Positions 16,524-25,055 of a DNA stretch of 64,000 nt are shown piece by piece. Every line of letters starts with the position of its first letter. Positions within the stretch are counted from its first letter, which is position 1. A model generated the notes under the pieces. That model was not told the origin of the DNA and did no database searches. It saw nothing but the letters and a program-made list of their open reading frames with translations. A program made the translations under genes and the position numbers. Source of the stretch: an uncultured Odoribacter sp. (GTDB taxonomy: Bacteria > Bacteroidota > Bacteroidia > Bacteroidales > Marinifilaceae); the NCBI GenBank assembly GCA_910589025.1, contig CAJURM010000012.1:1-64000 (forward strand), written 5' to 3'.

Positions 16524-16531
16524 CAAAGGTA
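16524..16531 (-). promoter_or_regulatory. -7 box TACCTTTG upstream of thyA
   Basis: The - strand reads TACCTTTG, matching TAnnTTTG. It lies immediately after the stop codon of the methyltransferase gene and 55 bases before the thyA ATG, so thyA need not rely on readthrough. No clear -33 box. Confidence 0.4.
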
Positions 16532-17161
16532 CTATTTTTTTCTTATCAGCATAAGCCCGTGACGTACGGGCAACAAAATATTTTCCACCCGGGAATCCGA
16601 GTGCACAAAATCATTGAACTCAAGTATACCCCGCGTCTGAGCATCCCGGCTTCGGGCATCCACCACCTTCCCGTCCCACAACACATCATCCGCCACAATC
16701 ATGCCACCGGGCCGCACCCGGTCAAAAACAAGATGATAATAATCCAAATATTGCCGCTTGTCCGCATCAATAAATACCAAATCGAAGAGTTCATCCAACC
16801 GGGGAATGACCTCACACGCATCTCCCACATGAAAGCAAATCCGCTCCTCCATCCCACTCCGGTGAACAAAATCACGGACCATATCCTCCAACTCATCGTT
16901 TATGTCTATCGTATGAACCATTCCCCCGTCAACCACCCCCATTGCCATTGAAATCGCCGCATATCCCGTATAAGTACCAATCTCCAATACCCGACGGGCA
17001 CCGATCAGTCCACACAACATTTTCAAAAACTGCCCCTGCAAATTCCCGGAAAGCATCCGGGGACGCATCACATTCAAATGAGTCGTCCTGTTCAATTCCG
17101 CCAAAATAGGGGGTTCCTGCTCACTGTGTTCCGCAATATATGCCTCCAGTTCCAAATCCAT
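16532..17161 (-). CDS. Class I O-methyltransferase (catechol-OMT-like)
   Basis: A 209-residue SAM-dependent methyltransferase. Motif I is VLEIGTYTGYAAISMA (about 59-74), then HTIDIND, and the metal-binding acidic motif FIDADKRQYLDYY is followed by IVADDVLWDG, the pattern of divalent-metal COMT/CCoAOMT-like O-methyltransferases. The substrate is unknown. It is 23 bases downstream of the M16 peptidase gene on the same strand and probably co-transcribed. Confidence 0.88.
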   Translation of the reverse strand: MDLELEAYIAEHSEQEPPILAELNRTTHLNVMRPRMLSGNLQGQFLKMLCGLIGARRVLEIGTYTGYAAISMAMGVVDGGMVHTIDINDELEDMVRDFVHRSGMEERICFHVGDACEVIPRLDELFDLVFIDADKRQYLDYYHLVFDRVRPGGMIVADDVLWDGKVVDARSRDAQTRGILEFNDFVHSDSRVENILLPVRHGLMLIRKK

Positions 17162-17184
17162 ATCCGCCGTTTATAATTAGTCCG

Positions 17185-18402
17185 CTATTTATAAATCAAC
17201 ACCGACTGTTTACCGGCGTCAAAAATCTCGGCAGCAATCTGCTGTAAAGCCAAAGCATCAATTTCCCTCACTTTCTGACAAAGGTTTTCAATACTATCCA
17301 CTTTATTATATATCAGAAAACTTTTTCCTATCGACAACATGGTATTTTCATGGTTATCAGCAGACAATGTTAATTGCCCGATCACTTGTGTCTTTGCCTT
17401 CCGCAACTGTACCTGTCCCATGGGTTCCCGATAAAGCCCCTCCATTTCCCGACGGCACAATTTCAGACATTTTTCCAAATCAATGGCATCACATCCGAAA
17501 TAAACCGTAAACAATCCTGTATCAGAATAGGGCGTATAAGCCGCTTCAATATTATAAGCCAAACCGTATTTCTCACGTATATTGAGATTCAAACGCGAAT
17601 TCATGCCGCTCCCTCCCAATACATCGACCAGCAACGAAAGCGGTAAACGTCTTTCATCTCTGTAATCATAAGCGACATTGCCTATAATACAATGGTTCTG
17701 ATGAGTTCCTTTGGCCATCACTTTTTGCTGAGGGATATACAAAGCGGGCTTTTTGCGCTCCGCCTGGGAAGTATCGCCAGGAATCCCCCCGAAATACTTT
17801 TCGACAAAACGCACCAACTTTTCAAAACGTATGTTCCCTACAGAGCTGATGACCATCCGCTGAGGCTTATAATTACGGCTCACGAACGCCAATATCTGAT
17901 TCCGGTCGAAATGCCTCACCGCCTCTTCCGTTCCCAATATATTCCTGCCGATAGGTTCGTCTTTATAGACCAATTCTTCAAAATCATCAAAAATCAATTC
18001 TCCAGGACTATCTTTATAAGAATTGATTTCATCAATCACCACATCCTTTTCTTTTTCAATCTCTCTTGCCGGAAAAACTGAATTGAATACAATATCCGCA
18101 AACAATTCCAACGCCCGTTCATAATCCCCAGGCAGGAAAGAAGCATAAAGACACGTATCCTCTTTGGTTGTATAAGCATTCAGTTCTCCCCCGACGTCCT
18201 CCAGACGGCTCAAAATATGATATGCCTTCCGTTTCCCCGTCCCTTTGAAAATCACATGTTCGATAAAATGGGCTATCCCCGCCTCCTCCGGCAATTCGTC
18301 ACGGCTCCCGGCATTTATAATCAGCCCGCAATACGCCCCTTTTGTCGGTGCCTCCTCATGGATAACCTTTAAACCATTTTTTAAAATGTAGGTCTGATAC
18401 AT
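17185..18402 (-). CDS. M16 family zinc peptidase
   Basis: A 405-residue single-copy (two-half) pitrilysin/MPP-type peptidase. The inverted zinc motif HFIEH (HxxEH, about residues 45-49) and a downstream Glu in VVIDEINSYKD supply the metal ligands. The inactive second half contains the Gly-rich GLAYNIEAAY region that shapes the substrate cleft. There is no signal peptide, so it is probably cytoplasmic like the B. subtilis MlpA/YmxG relatives. Paired with an O-methyltransferase gene. Confidence 0.92.
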   Translation of the reverse strand: MYQTYILKNGLKVIHEEAPTKGAYCGLIINAGSRDELPEEAGIAHFIEHVIFKGTGKRKAYHILSRLEDVGGELNAYTTKEDTCLYASFLPGDYERALELFADIVFNSVFPAREIEKEKDVVIDEINSYKDSPGELIFDDFEELVYKDEPIGRNILGTEEAVRHFDRNQILAFVSRNYKPQRMVISSVGNIRFEKLVRFVEKYFGGIPGDTSQAERKKPALYIPQQKVMAKGTHQNHCIIGNVAYDYRDERRLPLSLLVDVLGGSGMNSRLNLNIREKYGLAYNIEAAYTPYSDTGLFTVYFGCDAIDLEKCLKLCRREMEGLYREPMGQVQLRKAKTQVIGQLTLSADNHENTMLSIGKSFLIYNKVDSIENLCQKVREIDALALQQIAAEIFDAGKQSVLIYK

Positions 18403-18421
18403 ATTCTGTTTATTCTGACCG

Positions 18422-18429
18422 CAAAAATA
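18422..18429 (-). promoter_or_regulatory. -7 box TATTTTTG for the M16 peptidase gene
   Basis: The - strand match to TAnnTTTG lies 20 bases before the ATG at 18402, giving a very short leader. The rest of the 346-base gap 18403-18748 holds a short palindrome (18567-18587) and the trigger factor terminator, with no gene. Confidence 0.4.
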
Positions 18430-18566
18430 AAACTAATACGCAATAATACACTACGAAAACCAAGGCATATTTTCCCAGTCCCGGACATAACAGTTTTACC
18501 ACCTTTAGAGGGGGATAAAATAGGAACAAACCATATCGATAATAATCAATATGTTGTAAATTTCAA

Positions 18567-18587
18567 TTATCAAGTAATACTTGATAA
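18567..18587. repeat. 21-bp palindrome, operator-like
   Basis: TTATCAAGT and ACTTGATAA are exact reverse complements separated by AAT. The AT-rich stem has no T-run, so it is more like a dimeric regulator site than a terminator. It lies in the middle of the gap between the trigger factor terminator and the M16 gene. Confidence 0.4.
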
Positions 18588-18692
18588 CTGACCATCTAAA
18601 AGGGGAAGAATAACGAATTGTGCATAAAAGTAAAACACTGAATAACCGTAAATCTGTTAAATATGAAAAAATGGTCTCTCCCCCCTTAAAAC

Positions 18693-18725
18693 AAAAAAAG
18701 AAGCCGGAAGAAAAATCCCCCGGCT
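18693..18725 (-). terminator. Intrinsic terminator of trigger factor
   Basis: On the - strand AGCCGG pairs with CCGGCT across a 12-base loop and is followed by CTTTTTTTG. It starts 23 bases after the tig stop codon. Confidence 0.7.
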
Positions 18726-18748
18726 ACTCTCTGTTATAAAAAAGAAAA

Positions 18749-20101
18749 TCATTTCTGAAACAATTTTTCAAAATCAGCCATGGCAATCTCTTCTTCTTCC
18801 AACTTCACATTCTCCTTGATTGCGGCAAAGACCTTATTGTCCACTGCCCGTTCATACAGATGCTGGCGTTGTTTCTCGTCTTCCAGCAATTTCACGGCAA
18901 ATCCGTCCAACTGCTCATCGGTCAAGCCATACAATCCGTATTGCTGAAGCTGGGCGGCTGCCACTTCACGTGCAACGACTTTCAAGTCTTCCTGTTCGAT
19001 TTTCAAACCGAATTCCCGGATAAGCGCCGTTTTCACAACCTGCCATTTGAACTCATCGCGATAACCTTCAAAATCTTTTTCTATCTCTTCTGCCTTCATT
19101 CCTTTATTTACTGCCAAAATCCATCTTTTCAGGAAAGCCTCAGGCAACACCACATCTTCATTCTTTTTCAGCAATTTCTCCCGGGCATCAATAGTAAAAC
19201 GATATTCAGAATGGCCTTTCAACTGATTCTCAATATCCTCTTTTACCTTCGCACGAAATTCTTCAACACTCTTCACCGTGTCTTTACCATACACCTTGTC
19301 AAACAAATCCTGATTTACTTCTGCATCCACATAACGTTTGATTTCGTTAATAATAAAGCAGAATTCCGGATTGACATTTTCAGCCACCTCTTTGGAGACA
19401 CCCAACATATTGGAAAAATCAGTCTTGTTCGGGAATGCTTTCACAGCATTAAATCTCACTTCCTGTCCTTTTTTAGCTCCCTTGAAAGCAGCAGCGGCTT
19501 CCTCATCCTTCATATACATCAGAGAGAAAGAAGCCTCTTCATTGCGGACACCTTCTTCCTTGGCTTTCCCTTCTGCATCCAATTCAATGATCTCACCTTT
19601 CAAATATTCGGTACCTTCCACCTCTTCTACCGGAATCATTTCCCCACTGTTTTTACACATCCCCTCAATCTGCTTATCGATCATTTCATCGTCCACCTTA
19701 ATCACATAGTAAGGCACTTTTTCCCGCTTGCTCAATTTCACATTTACTTCCGGAGAGAGAGCAATATCGTAAGCAAATTCGAAATTTTCATCTTCCAGAT
19801 TCACTTCCTTCTGTTCTGTTTCACTCGGAAGCGGTTCGCCCAGAATATGCAGCTCATTTTCTTTGATATAATTATTTAAAGCATCCCCCAACACTTTATT
19901 GATTTCTTCCACTAAAATCGCTTTTCCATACATTTTTTTTACAATACCCATCGGGGTTTTTCCTTTACGGAACCCGTCTATCACCACTTTTCTCTGATAA
20001 TCCTTCAATACATTCTCTACGTTCGAAGCGTAATCTTCCTTACTTAACTGAATCTTGATGACAGCCGTCAAATCATCATTCTGGGTTTTCGTTATATTCA
20101 T
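18749..20101 (-). CDS. tig: Trigger factor chaperone
   Basis: A 450-residue ribosome-bound chaperone for nascent chains. The N-terminal ribosome-binding domain has the signature GFRKGKTP (about 43-50; GFRxGxxP in the family). The middle region (about 145-245) corresponds to the FKBP-like domain but is divergent, as is usual in Bacteroidota, and the C-terminal helical arms are rich in charged residues. Length is standard. The start is preceded by an unusual array of 9-base repeats. A single gene with its own terminator. Confidence 0.93.
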   Translation of the reverse strand: MNITKTQNDDLTAVIKIQLSKEDYASNVENVLKDYQRKVVIDGFRKGKTPMGIVKKMYGKAILVEEINKVLGDALNNYIKENELHILGEPLPSETEQKEVNLEDENFEFAYDIALSPEVNVKLSKREKVPYYVIKVDDEMIDKQIEGMCKNSGEMIPVEEVEGTEYLKGEIIELDAEGKAKEEGVRNEEASFSLMYMKDEEAAAAFKGAKKGQEVRFNAVKAFPNKTDFSNMLGVSKEVAENVNPEFCFIINEIKRYVDAEVNQDLFDKVYGKDTVKSVEEFRAKVKEDIENQLKGHSEYRFTIDAREKLLKKNEDVVLPEAFLKRWILAVNKGMKAEEIEKDFEGYRDEFKWQVVKTALIREFGLKIEQEDLKVVAREVAAAQLQQYGLYGLTDEQLDGFAVKLLEDEKQRQHLYERAVDNKVFAAIKENVKLEEEEIAMADFEKLFQK

Positions 20102-20117
20102 GCTCTAAATGTTTGTT

Positions 20118-20153
20118 ACAACAGTCGCAACGTTCACAACAGTCACAACAGTC
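20118..20153. repeat. Four tandem 9-bp repeats just upstream of tig
   Basis: Units on the + strand: ACAACAGTC (20118-20126), a diverged GCAACGTTC (20127-20135), ACAACAGTC (20136-20144) and ACAACAGTC (20145-20153). Three are identical. The block ends 17 bases before the tig start codon (20101), so it lies in the tig leader or promoter. The simplest reading is a slippage-prone minisatellite; a protein-binding array is possible. Confidence 0.7.
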
Positions 20154-20198
20154 TTTAAATTATACATTCAATTTCATACACTACCGGATCAAACCTGA

Positions 20199-20225
20199 AA
20201 AAGCCACCTTTTTCAGGCGGCTTTT
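20199..20225 (-). terminator. Terminator of tRNA-Leu
   Basis: On the - strand AAAAGCCGCC pairs with GGTGGCTTTT (one G-U) around a 7-base loop, ending in TTTTTC. It begins 9 bases after the tRNA 3' end. Confidence 0.75.
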
Positions 20226-20233
20226 CCATCCTG

Positions 20234-20315
20234 TACGGGCGAAGGGACTCGAACCCCCACGTCTTCCGACACTAGATCCTAAGTCTAGTGCGTCTACCAA
20301 TTTCGCCACGCCCGC
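20234..20315 (-). tRNA. tRNA-Leu (anticodon UAG)
   Basis: 82 bases on the - strand. Acceptor stem GCGGGCG pairs with CGCCCGT, the D arm is GCGAAATTGGTAGACGC, and the anticodon stem CTAGA/TCTAG encloses the loop CTTAGGA giving anticodon TAG. There is a long variable arm as in class II tRNAs, then the T loop TTCGAGT. The discriminator is A, as required for Leu. The CCA end is not encoded. It has its own promoter and terminator, so it is a single-tRNA unit. Confidence 0.97.
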
Positions 20316-20337
20316 GCTTATTATTTTTTCGGCGCTG

Positions 20338-20368
20338 CAAAAGTAAATTAAAATTTCAAACTTACAAA
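20338..20368 (-). promoter_or_regulatory. Consensus Bacteroidota promoter of tRNA-Leu
   Basis: Read on the - strand: TTTG (20368-20365), exactly 19 bases of spacer, then TACTTTTG (20345-20338). This is a full match to TTTG-N19-TAnnTTTG, 22 bases before the tRNA 5' end. Confidence 0.8.
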
Positions 20369-20419
20369 ATTTTCTTCCCCCCTCCGGCATTAATTTTCAA
20401 TCCTTTCCCACTCCGTTTG

Positions 20420-21157
20420 TCATTCATCTTTTTTCTTCCGCAACTCAAAATTCTTTCCCAAATATACCCGCCTGACTTCCGGGTCGGCAGCCAGGTGCTC
20501 AGCGGTACCCGCCTGAAGAATCCTTCCATCATACAACAAGTATGCCCGATCCGTAATAGACAGGGTCTCCTGCACATTGTGATCCGTTATCAGAATGCCG
20601 ATATTCTTATCTTTCAGCTTACGCACAATTCCCTGAATATCTTCAACAGCTATCGGATCCACTCCCGCAAACGGTTCGTCCAGCAAAATAAACCGGGGAC
20701 GTATGGACAATGCCCTGGCTATTTCTGTCCGTCGCCGCTCTCCCCCCGATAATTGTATGCCCAAACTCTTACGAATGTGCTGCAAGCCAAACTCGTCAAG
20801 CATCTCTTCCAGACGTATCTTCTGTTCCTGCTTCGACATTTTCGTCATTTCCAACACCGCTTTGATATTATCTTCCACACTCAACCGTCTGAACACAGAG
20901 GCCTCCTGCGCCAAATATCCCACCCCCAACTGCGCACGGCGATAGACCGGCTCTTTTGTAATCTCCGTATCATCCAAAAATATCCTTCCTCCGTTAGGTG
21001 TAATCAAACCTACAATCATATAAAAAGAAGTTGTCTTGCCCGCTCCGTTGGGTCCCAGCAAACCTACAATCTCCCCCTGCCGCACCTCCACGGAAACACC
21101 TTTTACAACCGTTCTGCTCTTATATTTCTTTACTAAATTTTCTGCTCTCAGTATCAT
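20420..21157 (-). CDS. lptB: LPS export ABC transporter ATP-binding protein LptB
   Basis: A 245-residue ATPase that powers LptFG in extracting lipopolysaccharide from the inner membrane. Walker A GPNGAGKTT (about 34-42), signature LSGGERRRTEIARAL, Walker B FILLDEPFAGVDP and the switch His in ITDHNV are all present. The FAGVDPIAVEDIQ continuation is characteristic of LptB rather than amino-acid transporter ATPases. Length is standard. Its partner genes are not in the window, which is usual for Bacteroidota. Confidence 0.94.
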   Translation of the reverse strand: MILRAENLVKKYKSRTVVKGVSVEVRQGEIVGLLGPNGAGKTTSFYMIVGLITPNGGRIFLDDTEITKEPVYRRAQLGVGYLAQEASVFRRLSVEDNIKAVLEMTKMSKQEQKIRLEEMLDEFGLQHIRKSLGIQLSGGERRRTEIARALSIRPRFILLDEPFAGVDPIAVEDIQGIVRKLKDKNIGILITDHNVQETLSITDRAYLLYDGRILQAGTAEHLAADPEVRRVYLGKNFELRKKKDE

Positions 21158-21186
21158 AAAATGTCAAAAGTCAGACCTATATTTTA

Positions 21187-21194
21187 CAAAAGTA
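21187..21194 (-). promoter_or_regulatory. -7 box TACTTTTG for lptB
   Basis: An exact TAnnTTTG match on the - strand, 30 bases before the lptB ATG, between lptB and the DUF5686 gene. It suggests lptB has its own promoter. Confidence 0.45.
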
Positions 21195-21217
21195 CACAAA
21201 AACGCGGAAAGGAAAAA

Positions 21218-23704
21218 CTAAAAGTCTAAATATACACTGAAATTCACAGCAAAGTTCTGCACATCCTGTCCAGGAATACTATGCCGATGCGTCAACCTCC
21301 ATATGGCATCCACCCGGAACACCCGGAAAATATTCTCAATACCGATTCCCGTTTCAAAATACGGTTTTGATACCGAAGACATCCCCTCGGGGAAAAGCAG
21401 ATAAGCACGGGTATCAGCCAAACTCCCGTTATTTTTATCCGTCAGGATTCCAATCAACCCCTTAAAAATAAACACTTCCCTCCACTTCAACCTCTTCATC
21501 AAAGGAATCTTGCCTAAGAAAAAACCTTTGAAATGGTGTTCCCAAATAAAAGAAGCCCAGAGATCCGAAGCAAATTCATAATAATTCATGCAGGAAAAAG
21601 CGTATTGGTCATAAAAATAAGTGGCATTCCCCTCATGAAGTTTAAGCAACGGATAAGGCACTTTACCAAATATCTTGCCGCCGCTCAACACCATATAGGA
21701 TTTTCCCAAAGGCGAAACCGGAAAATTGTAACTGATATTTCCTTCCAGACGATAAAACTCGTAGTCATTCTTAAATAAACCTTTCACTCCCATAGACAAA
21801 TCCACACCTACAATAGGATAGTCCGAACCCATGGAATACTTATCAAAAGTTTTCCGTATCACAATCTCATTTTTAGACAGCCGGGTGTTAAGTCTTAATA
21901 TCGTGGACTGAATAGATTTCATTGCCCCACCGTCAGGCTTTACAAAAGGGACGTAGCGTGAAGGAAAAACATCGCGTATCTGCACAGCCAGCGTATTGGA
22001 CACCCCTTGTCTCCATTCCTGTTCAAACAGCATATCCCATTGATTCACCATACTCAAACGATCATTGTTTCCCCGTGAAAAGACAGAACTAAGGATATTT
22101 CCCGTTGTAAAGGCATTCACACCTGCCCCCAATTGCAACACATCATGTTTAAAAGCCAGGGTCAACTGAGAAGTAGGCAATTCTTTAAAAGAATAGGTAA
22201 AACCGCCACCACCCTTAAAGTTCTCGTCTTTTGTCCCATATGCCGCATACCCGAACAGCCGGATTTTCTTACTGAAATCTTCCGTCGTCCGGGCTCCCAA
22301 CTGAAAACGGACACCCTCTAACTTATTAAAACTACCCAATTTGTAATAAGGACCGATACCGACATATTTCGTATCGTAATATCCCCCCATAATCGTGGAA
22401 ATAACCGTATAGATATTCTGATACAGAGGTACATTCTTAATGGAATCGACCATCTGGTATATCTCCTTTTCCTGCTTACTCAGGGCATAAGGACGAATCG
22501 TATCCCAATACGAATCATCATTTTTCAGTACGGCTTTATCAATAATCACATTGTTATCCAATTTCAACACCTTTTCGGGTATCACTGGATTCAGCACCAC
22601 ATGAGAATAATCCACCTGCCGGTGTCCCAAAAAAGAAACTACTTTCGATGAATCGGACATCACAATCGAAAAGTCGGCAAACAATCTGTCTTGTTTCGGA
22701 AACCAAACCGAATCCGCCAGCAACTGATTGGTATTTTCCAACACAAGATGACGTATCCAGTTAACGTTCAATCCTTTCATCATCTTCACATGAGCGGATT
22801 GCAAAGCCCATGACAAAGAGTCAATATTCACCTCTCCGTCAAGCACCGGCGTAGAAAACGATTTGGGATGAAAGCGGATTTTATAGGTTTTCCGCCCCTC
22901 AATCTGCATACTGTCAACCAAAAAATACTTATAATACATCAACCCATGATCGGACAACGGACTGGCAAAGCGAACCTCAAAGATATCGATATAATTATCA
23001 TACAAATTGAAATTGGCATGCAAATGCCCCGTAAACTGAGCCAGCGTATAATCCTCCTCAATTCCCGATATCCGGCTCGCCTTTACAATTTCCCGCGACA
23101 AAGACGGTGATTTTCTGAAATAATAATCCGCAGAAGCCTCCGAAATCATGACAGGCAGATAAGCCTTTCCCGTCACCACAGAGGTATCAATGTGATCAAA
23201 AATAAAACCAAAATTTTTCTGCAATTTCTTATTTTTAAAACCAGGCTTCACGTTAGTTAGGTCCAGTTCCATTTTAGTATATGTATTGCAGAAATAGGAC
23301 TGTATCCTGTCGGGATTGTTTTTCTTCTTGTTTTGCGACACCTTGCGCAGAATTGCATGCGCCGGATTCTCTCCGGGTGTAACCTTAATCTCCTCCAAAT
23401 CAAAAGACTGGGGGTCAAGTTTAAAATCAATTGTATTATATGCCCCCGGTACAACTTTCCGGGACTGGGGTATATAACCGACAAACGACGCCTGCAATTC
23501 TTCTACCGCCTCGCGGGTCTCTATGGAATACACCCCGTCAAAATCTGTGGTGACCCCGACAAACGAACCCTTAAACACCACATTTACCAACGGAAGCGGT
23601 TCGCCCGTTTTCGCATCCGTAATCTTTCCCCGCACACGGGTACTCTGAGCCCAAACACTACATACCAGCAGCAATAAGACAGATAATACAAGCGACTTTT
23701 TCAT
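21218..23704 (-). CDS. DUF5686 outer-membrane protein with carboxypeptidase-like N-terminal domain
   Basis: An 828-residue exported protein. Signal peptide about 1-19 (VCSVWAQ). Residues 22-110 form a CarboxypepD-regulatory-like beta-sandwich (RGKITDAKTGEPLPLVNV, TDFDGVYSI). The large remainder matches the DUF5686 family: a conserved linker region (PAHAILRKVSQNKKKNNP near 120) and a C-terminal part of alternating strands ending in an aromatic residue, consistent with a beta-barrel. Family function is unknown. It follows the KdsD-type gene by 38 bases and precedes lptB, a context linked to envelope biogenesis. Confidence 0.82.
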   Translation of the reverse strand: MKKSLVLSVLLLLVCSVWAQSTRVRGKITDAKTGEPLPLVNVVFKGSFVGVTTDFDGVYSIETREAVEELQASFVGYIPQSRKVVPGAYNTIDFKLDPQSFDLEEIKVTPGENPAHAILRKVSQNKKKNNPDRIQSYFCNTYTKMELDLTNVKPGFKNKKLQKNFGFIFDHIDTSVVTGKAYLPVMISEASADYYFRKSPSLSREIVKASRISGIEEDYTLAQFTGHLHANFNLYDNYIDIFEVRFASPLSDHGLMYYKYFLVDSMQIEGRKTYKIRFHPKSFSTPVLDGEVNIDSLSWALQSAHVKMMKGLNVNWIRHLVLENTNQLLADSVWFPKQDRLFADFSIVMSDSSKVVSFLGHRQVDYSHVVLNPVIPEKVLKLDNNVIIDKAVLKNDDSYWDTIRPYALSKQEKEIYQMVDSIKNVPLYQNIYTVISTIMGGYYDTKYVGIGPYYKLGSFNKLEGVRFQLGARTTEDFSKKIRLFGYAAYGTKDENFKGGGGFTYSFKELPTSQLTLAFKHDVLQLGAGVNAFTTGNILSSVFSRGNNDRLSMVNQWDMLFEQEWRQGVSNTLAVQIRDVFPSRYVPFVKPDGGAMKSIQSTILRLNTRLSKNEIVIRKTFDKYSMGSDYPIVGVDLSMGVKGLFKNDYEFYRLEGNISYNFPVSPLGKSYMVLSGGKIFGKVPYPLLKLHEGNATYFYDQYAFSCMNYYEFASDLWASFIWEHHFKGFFLGKIPLMKRLKWREVFIFKGLIGILTDKNNGSLADTRAYLLFPEGMSSVSKPYFETGIGIENIFRVFRVDAIWRLTHRHSIPGQDVQNFAVNFSVYLDF

Positions 23705-23742
23705 TCAACTAAATTTCAGACCGGTATGAAACAGCCCCACTC

Positions 23743-24708
23743 CTATACTACTCCCTCCCGCAAAATATCATGCAAATGCACCATACCTTTATATATGTGT
23801 TCTTCTCCGGTAACAACCAGCTGGGTGATACTGTTCTTTTCCATGAGCATAAAAGCATTGTAAGCAAGTTCCTCTTCCGAAATGGTCTTCGGATGTCGGG
23901 ACATAATGTCCCTGGCTTTCAAACCGTCTACATCCGGATACTTCTCAAGCATACGGCGCAAGTCTCCATCGGTGATAATTCCCAACAGATGTTCAGTCTC
24001 ATTCACTACAGCAACTGCTCCCAAGCATCCTCCCGACATTTCCAGAATCACCGAGCGTATACCGTCTTCCGGAGCTACCCGGGGACGGTTTTCCTTATCA
24101 AAAACATCCGATACTCGGGTGTACAAACGCTTACCTAACGAACCACCGGGATGGAATTTTGCAAAATCACGACTGGAAAAACTACGGCAGGCAATCAGAC
24201 ACATTGCCAAAGCATCCCCCATCACCAACTGAGCTGTCGTAGAATTGGTCGGAGCCAGGTTATTCGGACAAGCCTCTTTGTCCACATGCGCCTTAATGAC
24301 ATATTCAGAATTCTGTGCCAGGAAAGAGTCGGTATTCGAAACCATTGCCACAATCCGGTTGTTGCCTATATTGCGGATAAGCGGCACCAGCACCTTAATT
24401 TCAGGCGTATTGCCGCTTTTGGAAATAAAAATGACCACATCCTCCTCTCTCACCATTCCCATATCCCCGTGAATGGCATCAGCGGCATGCATAAAAACGG
24501 AAGGCGTTCCGGTGGAATTCAACGTCGCGACAATCTTCTGAGCAATAATCGCGCTTTTTCCTATTCCGGTAATAATCACCCGCCCTTTGCTTTCATAGAT
24601 CAATTTCACTACTTTTTCAAAATCATCGTCTATAAACCCGACCAAATTCCGAACCGTGTCCGCTTCTTCTACAATTACATTCTTTGCAACATCCTTAATA
24701 TCAATCAT
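23743..24708 (-). CDS. kdsD: D-arabinose 5-phosphate isomerase (KpsF/GutQ/KdsD)
   Basis: A 321-residue aldo-keto isomerase that converts ribulose 5-phosphate to arabinose 5-phosphate, the first step towards Kdo for LPS. Residues about 35-170 form the SIS sugar-isomerase domain (ITGIGKSAIIAQKI, FISKSGNTPE), then FHPGGSLGKRL, a family marker, and two CBS domains (about 205-320). The length is typical. It is the first gene ahead of the DUF5686 gene. Kdo production also fits the Kdo/WaaP-type kinase near 13.6 kb. Confidence 0.94.
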   Translation of the reverse strand: MIDIKDVAKNVIVEEADTVRNLVGFIDDDFEKVVKLIYESKGRVIITGIGKSAIIAQKIVATLNSTGTPSVFMHAADAIHGDMGMVREEDVVIFISKSGNTPEIKVLVPLIRNIGNNRIVAMVSNTDSFLAQNSEYVIKAHVDKEACPNNLAPTNSTTAQLVMGDALAMCLIACRSFSSRDFAKFHPGGSLGKRLYTRVSDVFDKENRPRVAPEDGIRSVILEMSGGCLGAVAVVNETEHLLGIITDGDLRRMLEKYPDVDGLKARDIMSRHPKTISEEELAYNAFMLMEKNSITQLVVTGEEHIYKGMVHLHDILREGVV

Positions 24709-24813
24709 GTTTCAATTTATTTACAAAACGACAAAATAATTACAATATTTATGCCAAAAAAAAACAGGAAAAAATCTTGCAACAACAATTTTTTCTATAA
24801 TTTTACTCAAGGA

Positions 24814-24821
24814 CAAAAGTA
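24814..24821 (-). promoter_or_regulatory. -7 box TACTTTTG for kdsD
   Basis: An exact match on the - strand, about 105 bases before the kdsD ATG. The 347-base gap 24709-25055 otherwise holds only this and the recQ promoter; I see no gene or RNA in it. Confidence 0.4.
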
Positions 24822-24995
24822 CAATAAATGCCCAAAAGTTTGTCAGGTTTGCGGGACAATAGTTCCTACCAACAAACACCTATGAACACTAAGTTTATGT
24901 GTCACAAAGCTTCCGAAACCGGAAAATTACCGTTCTGTTACGGATATCCCCTTTTTAAAAGGTGGGAATCCGGGTGTAAAATTGTACTGAATTTA

Positions 24996-25025
24996 TTTGT
25001 TCCTCCGAATTAAGTTATAAATTTG
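24996..25025 (+). promoter_or_regulatory. recQ promoter (TTTG / TAAATTTG)
   Basis: TTTG at 24996-24999 and TAAATTTG at 25018-25025, 18 bases apart, one base short of the usual spacer. The -7 box overlaps an in-frame TTG at 25023, which rules that codon out as the recQ start and supports the ATG at 25056. Confidence 0.6.
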
Positions 25026-25055
25026 CAGCCCTTGTGCGCGGCGTGCAAAAACAAG

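Noticed and set aside
18860..19879. Open frame of 339 codons antisense to trigger factor
   Set aside because: Shadow of a strongly coding gene; Phe- and His-rich composition without domains.
20118..20153. CRISPR-like repeats near tig
   Set aside because: Units are 9 bp, tandem and without spacers, and no cas genes are nearby; a simple tandem repeat.
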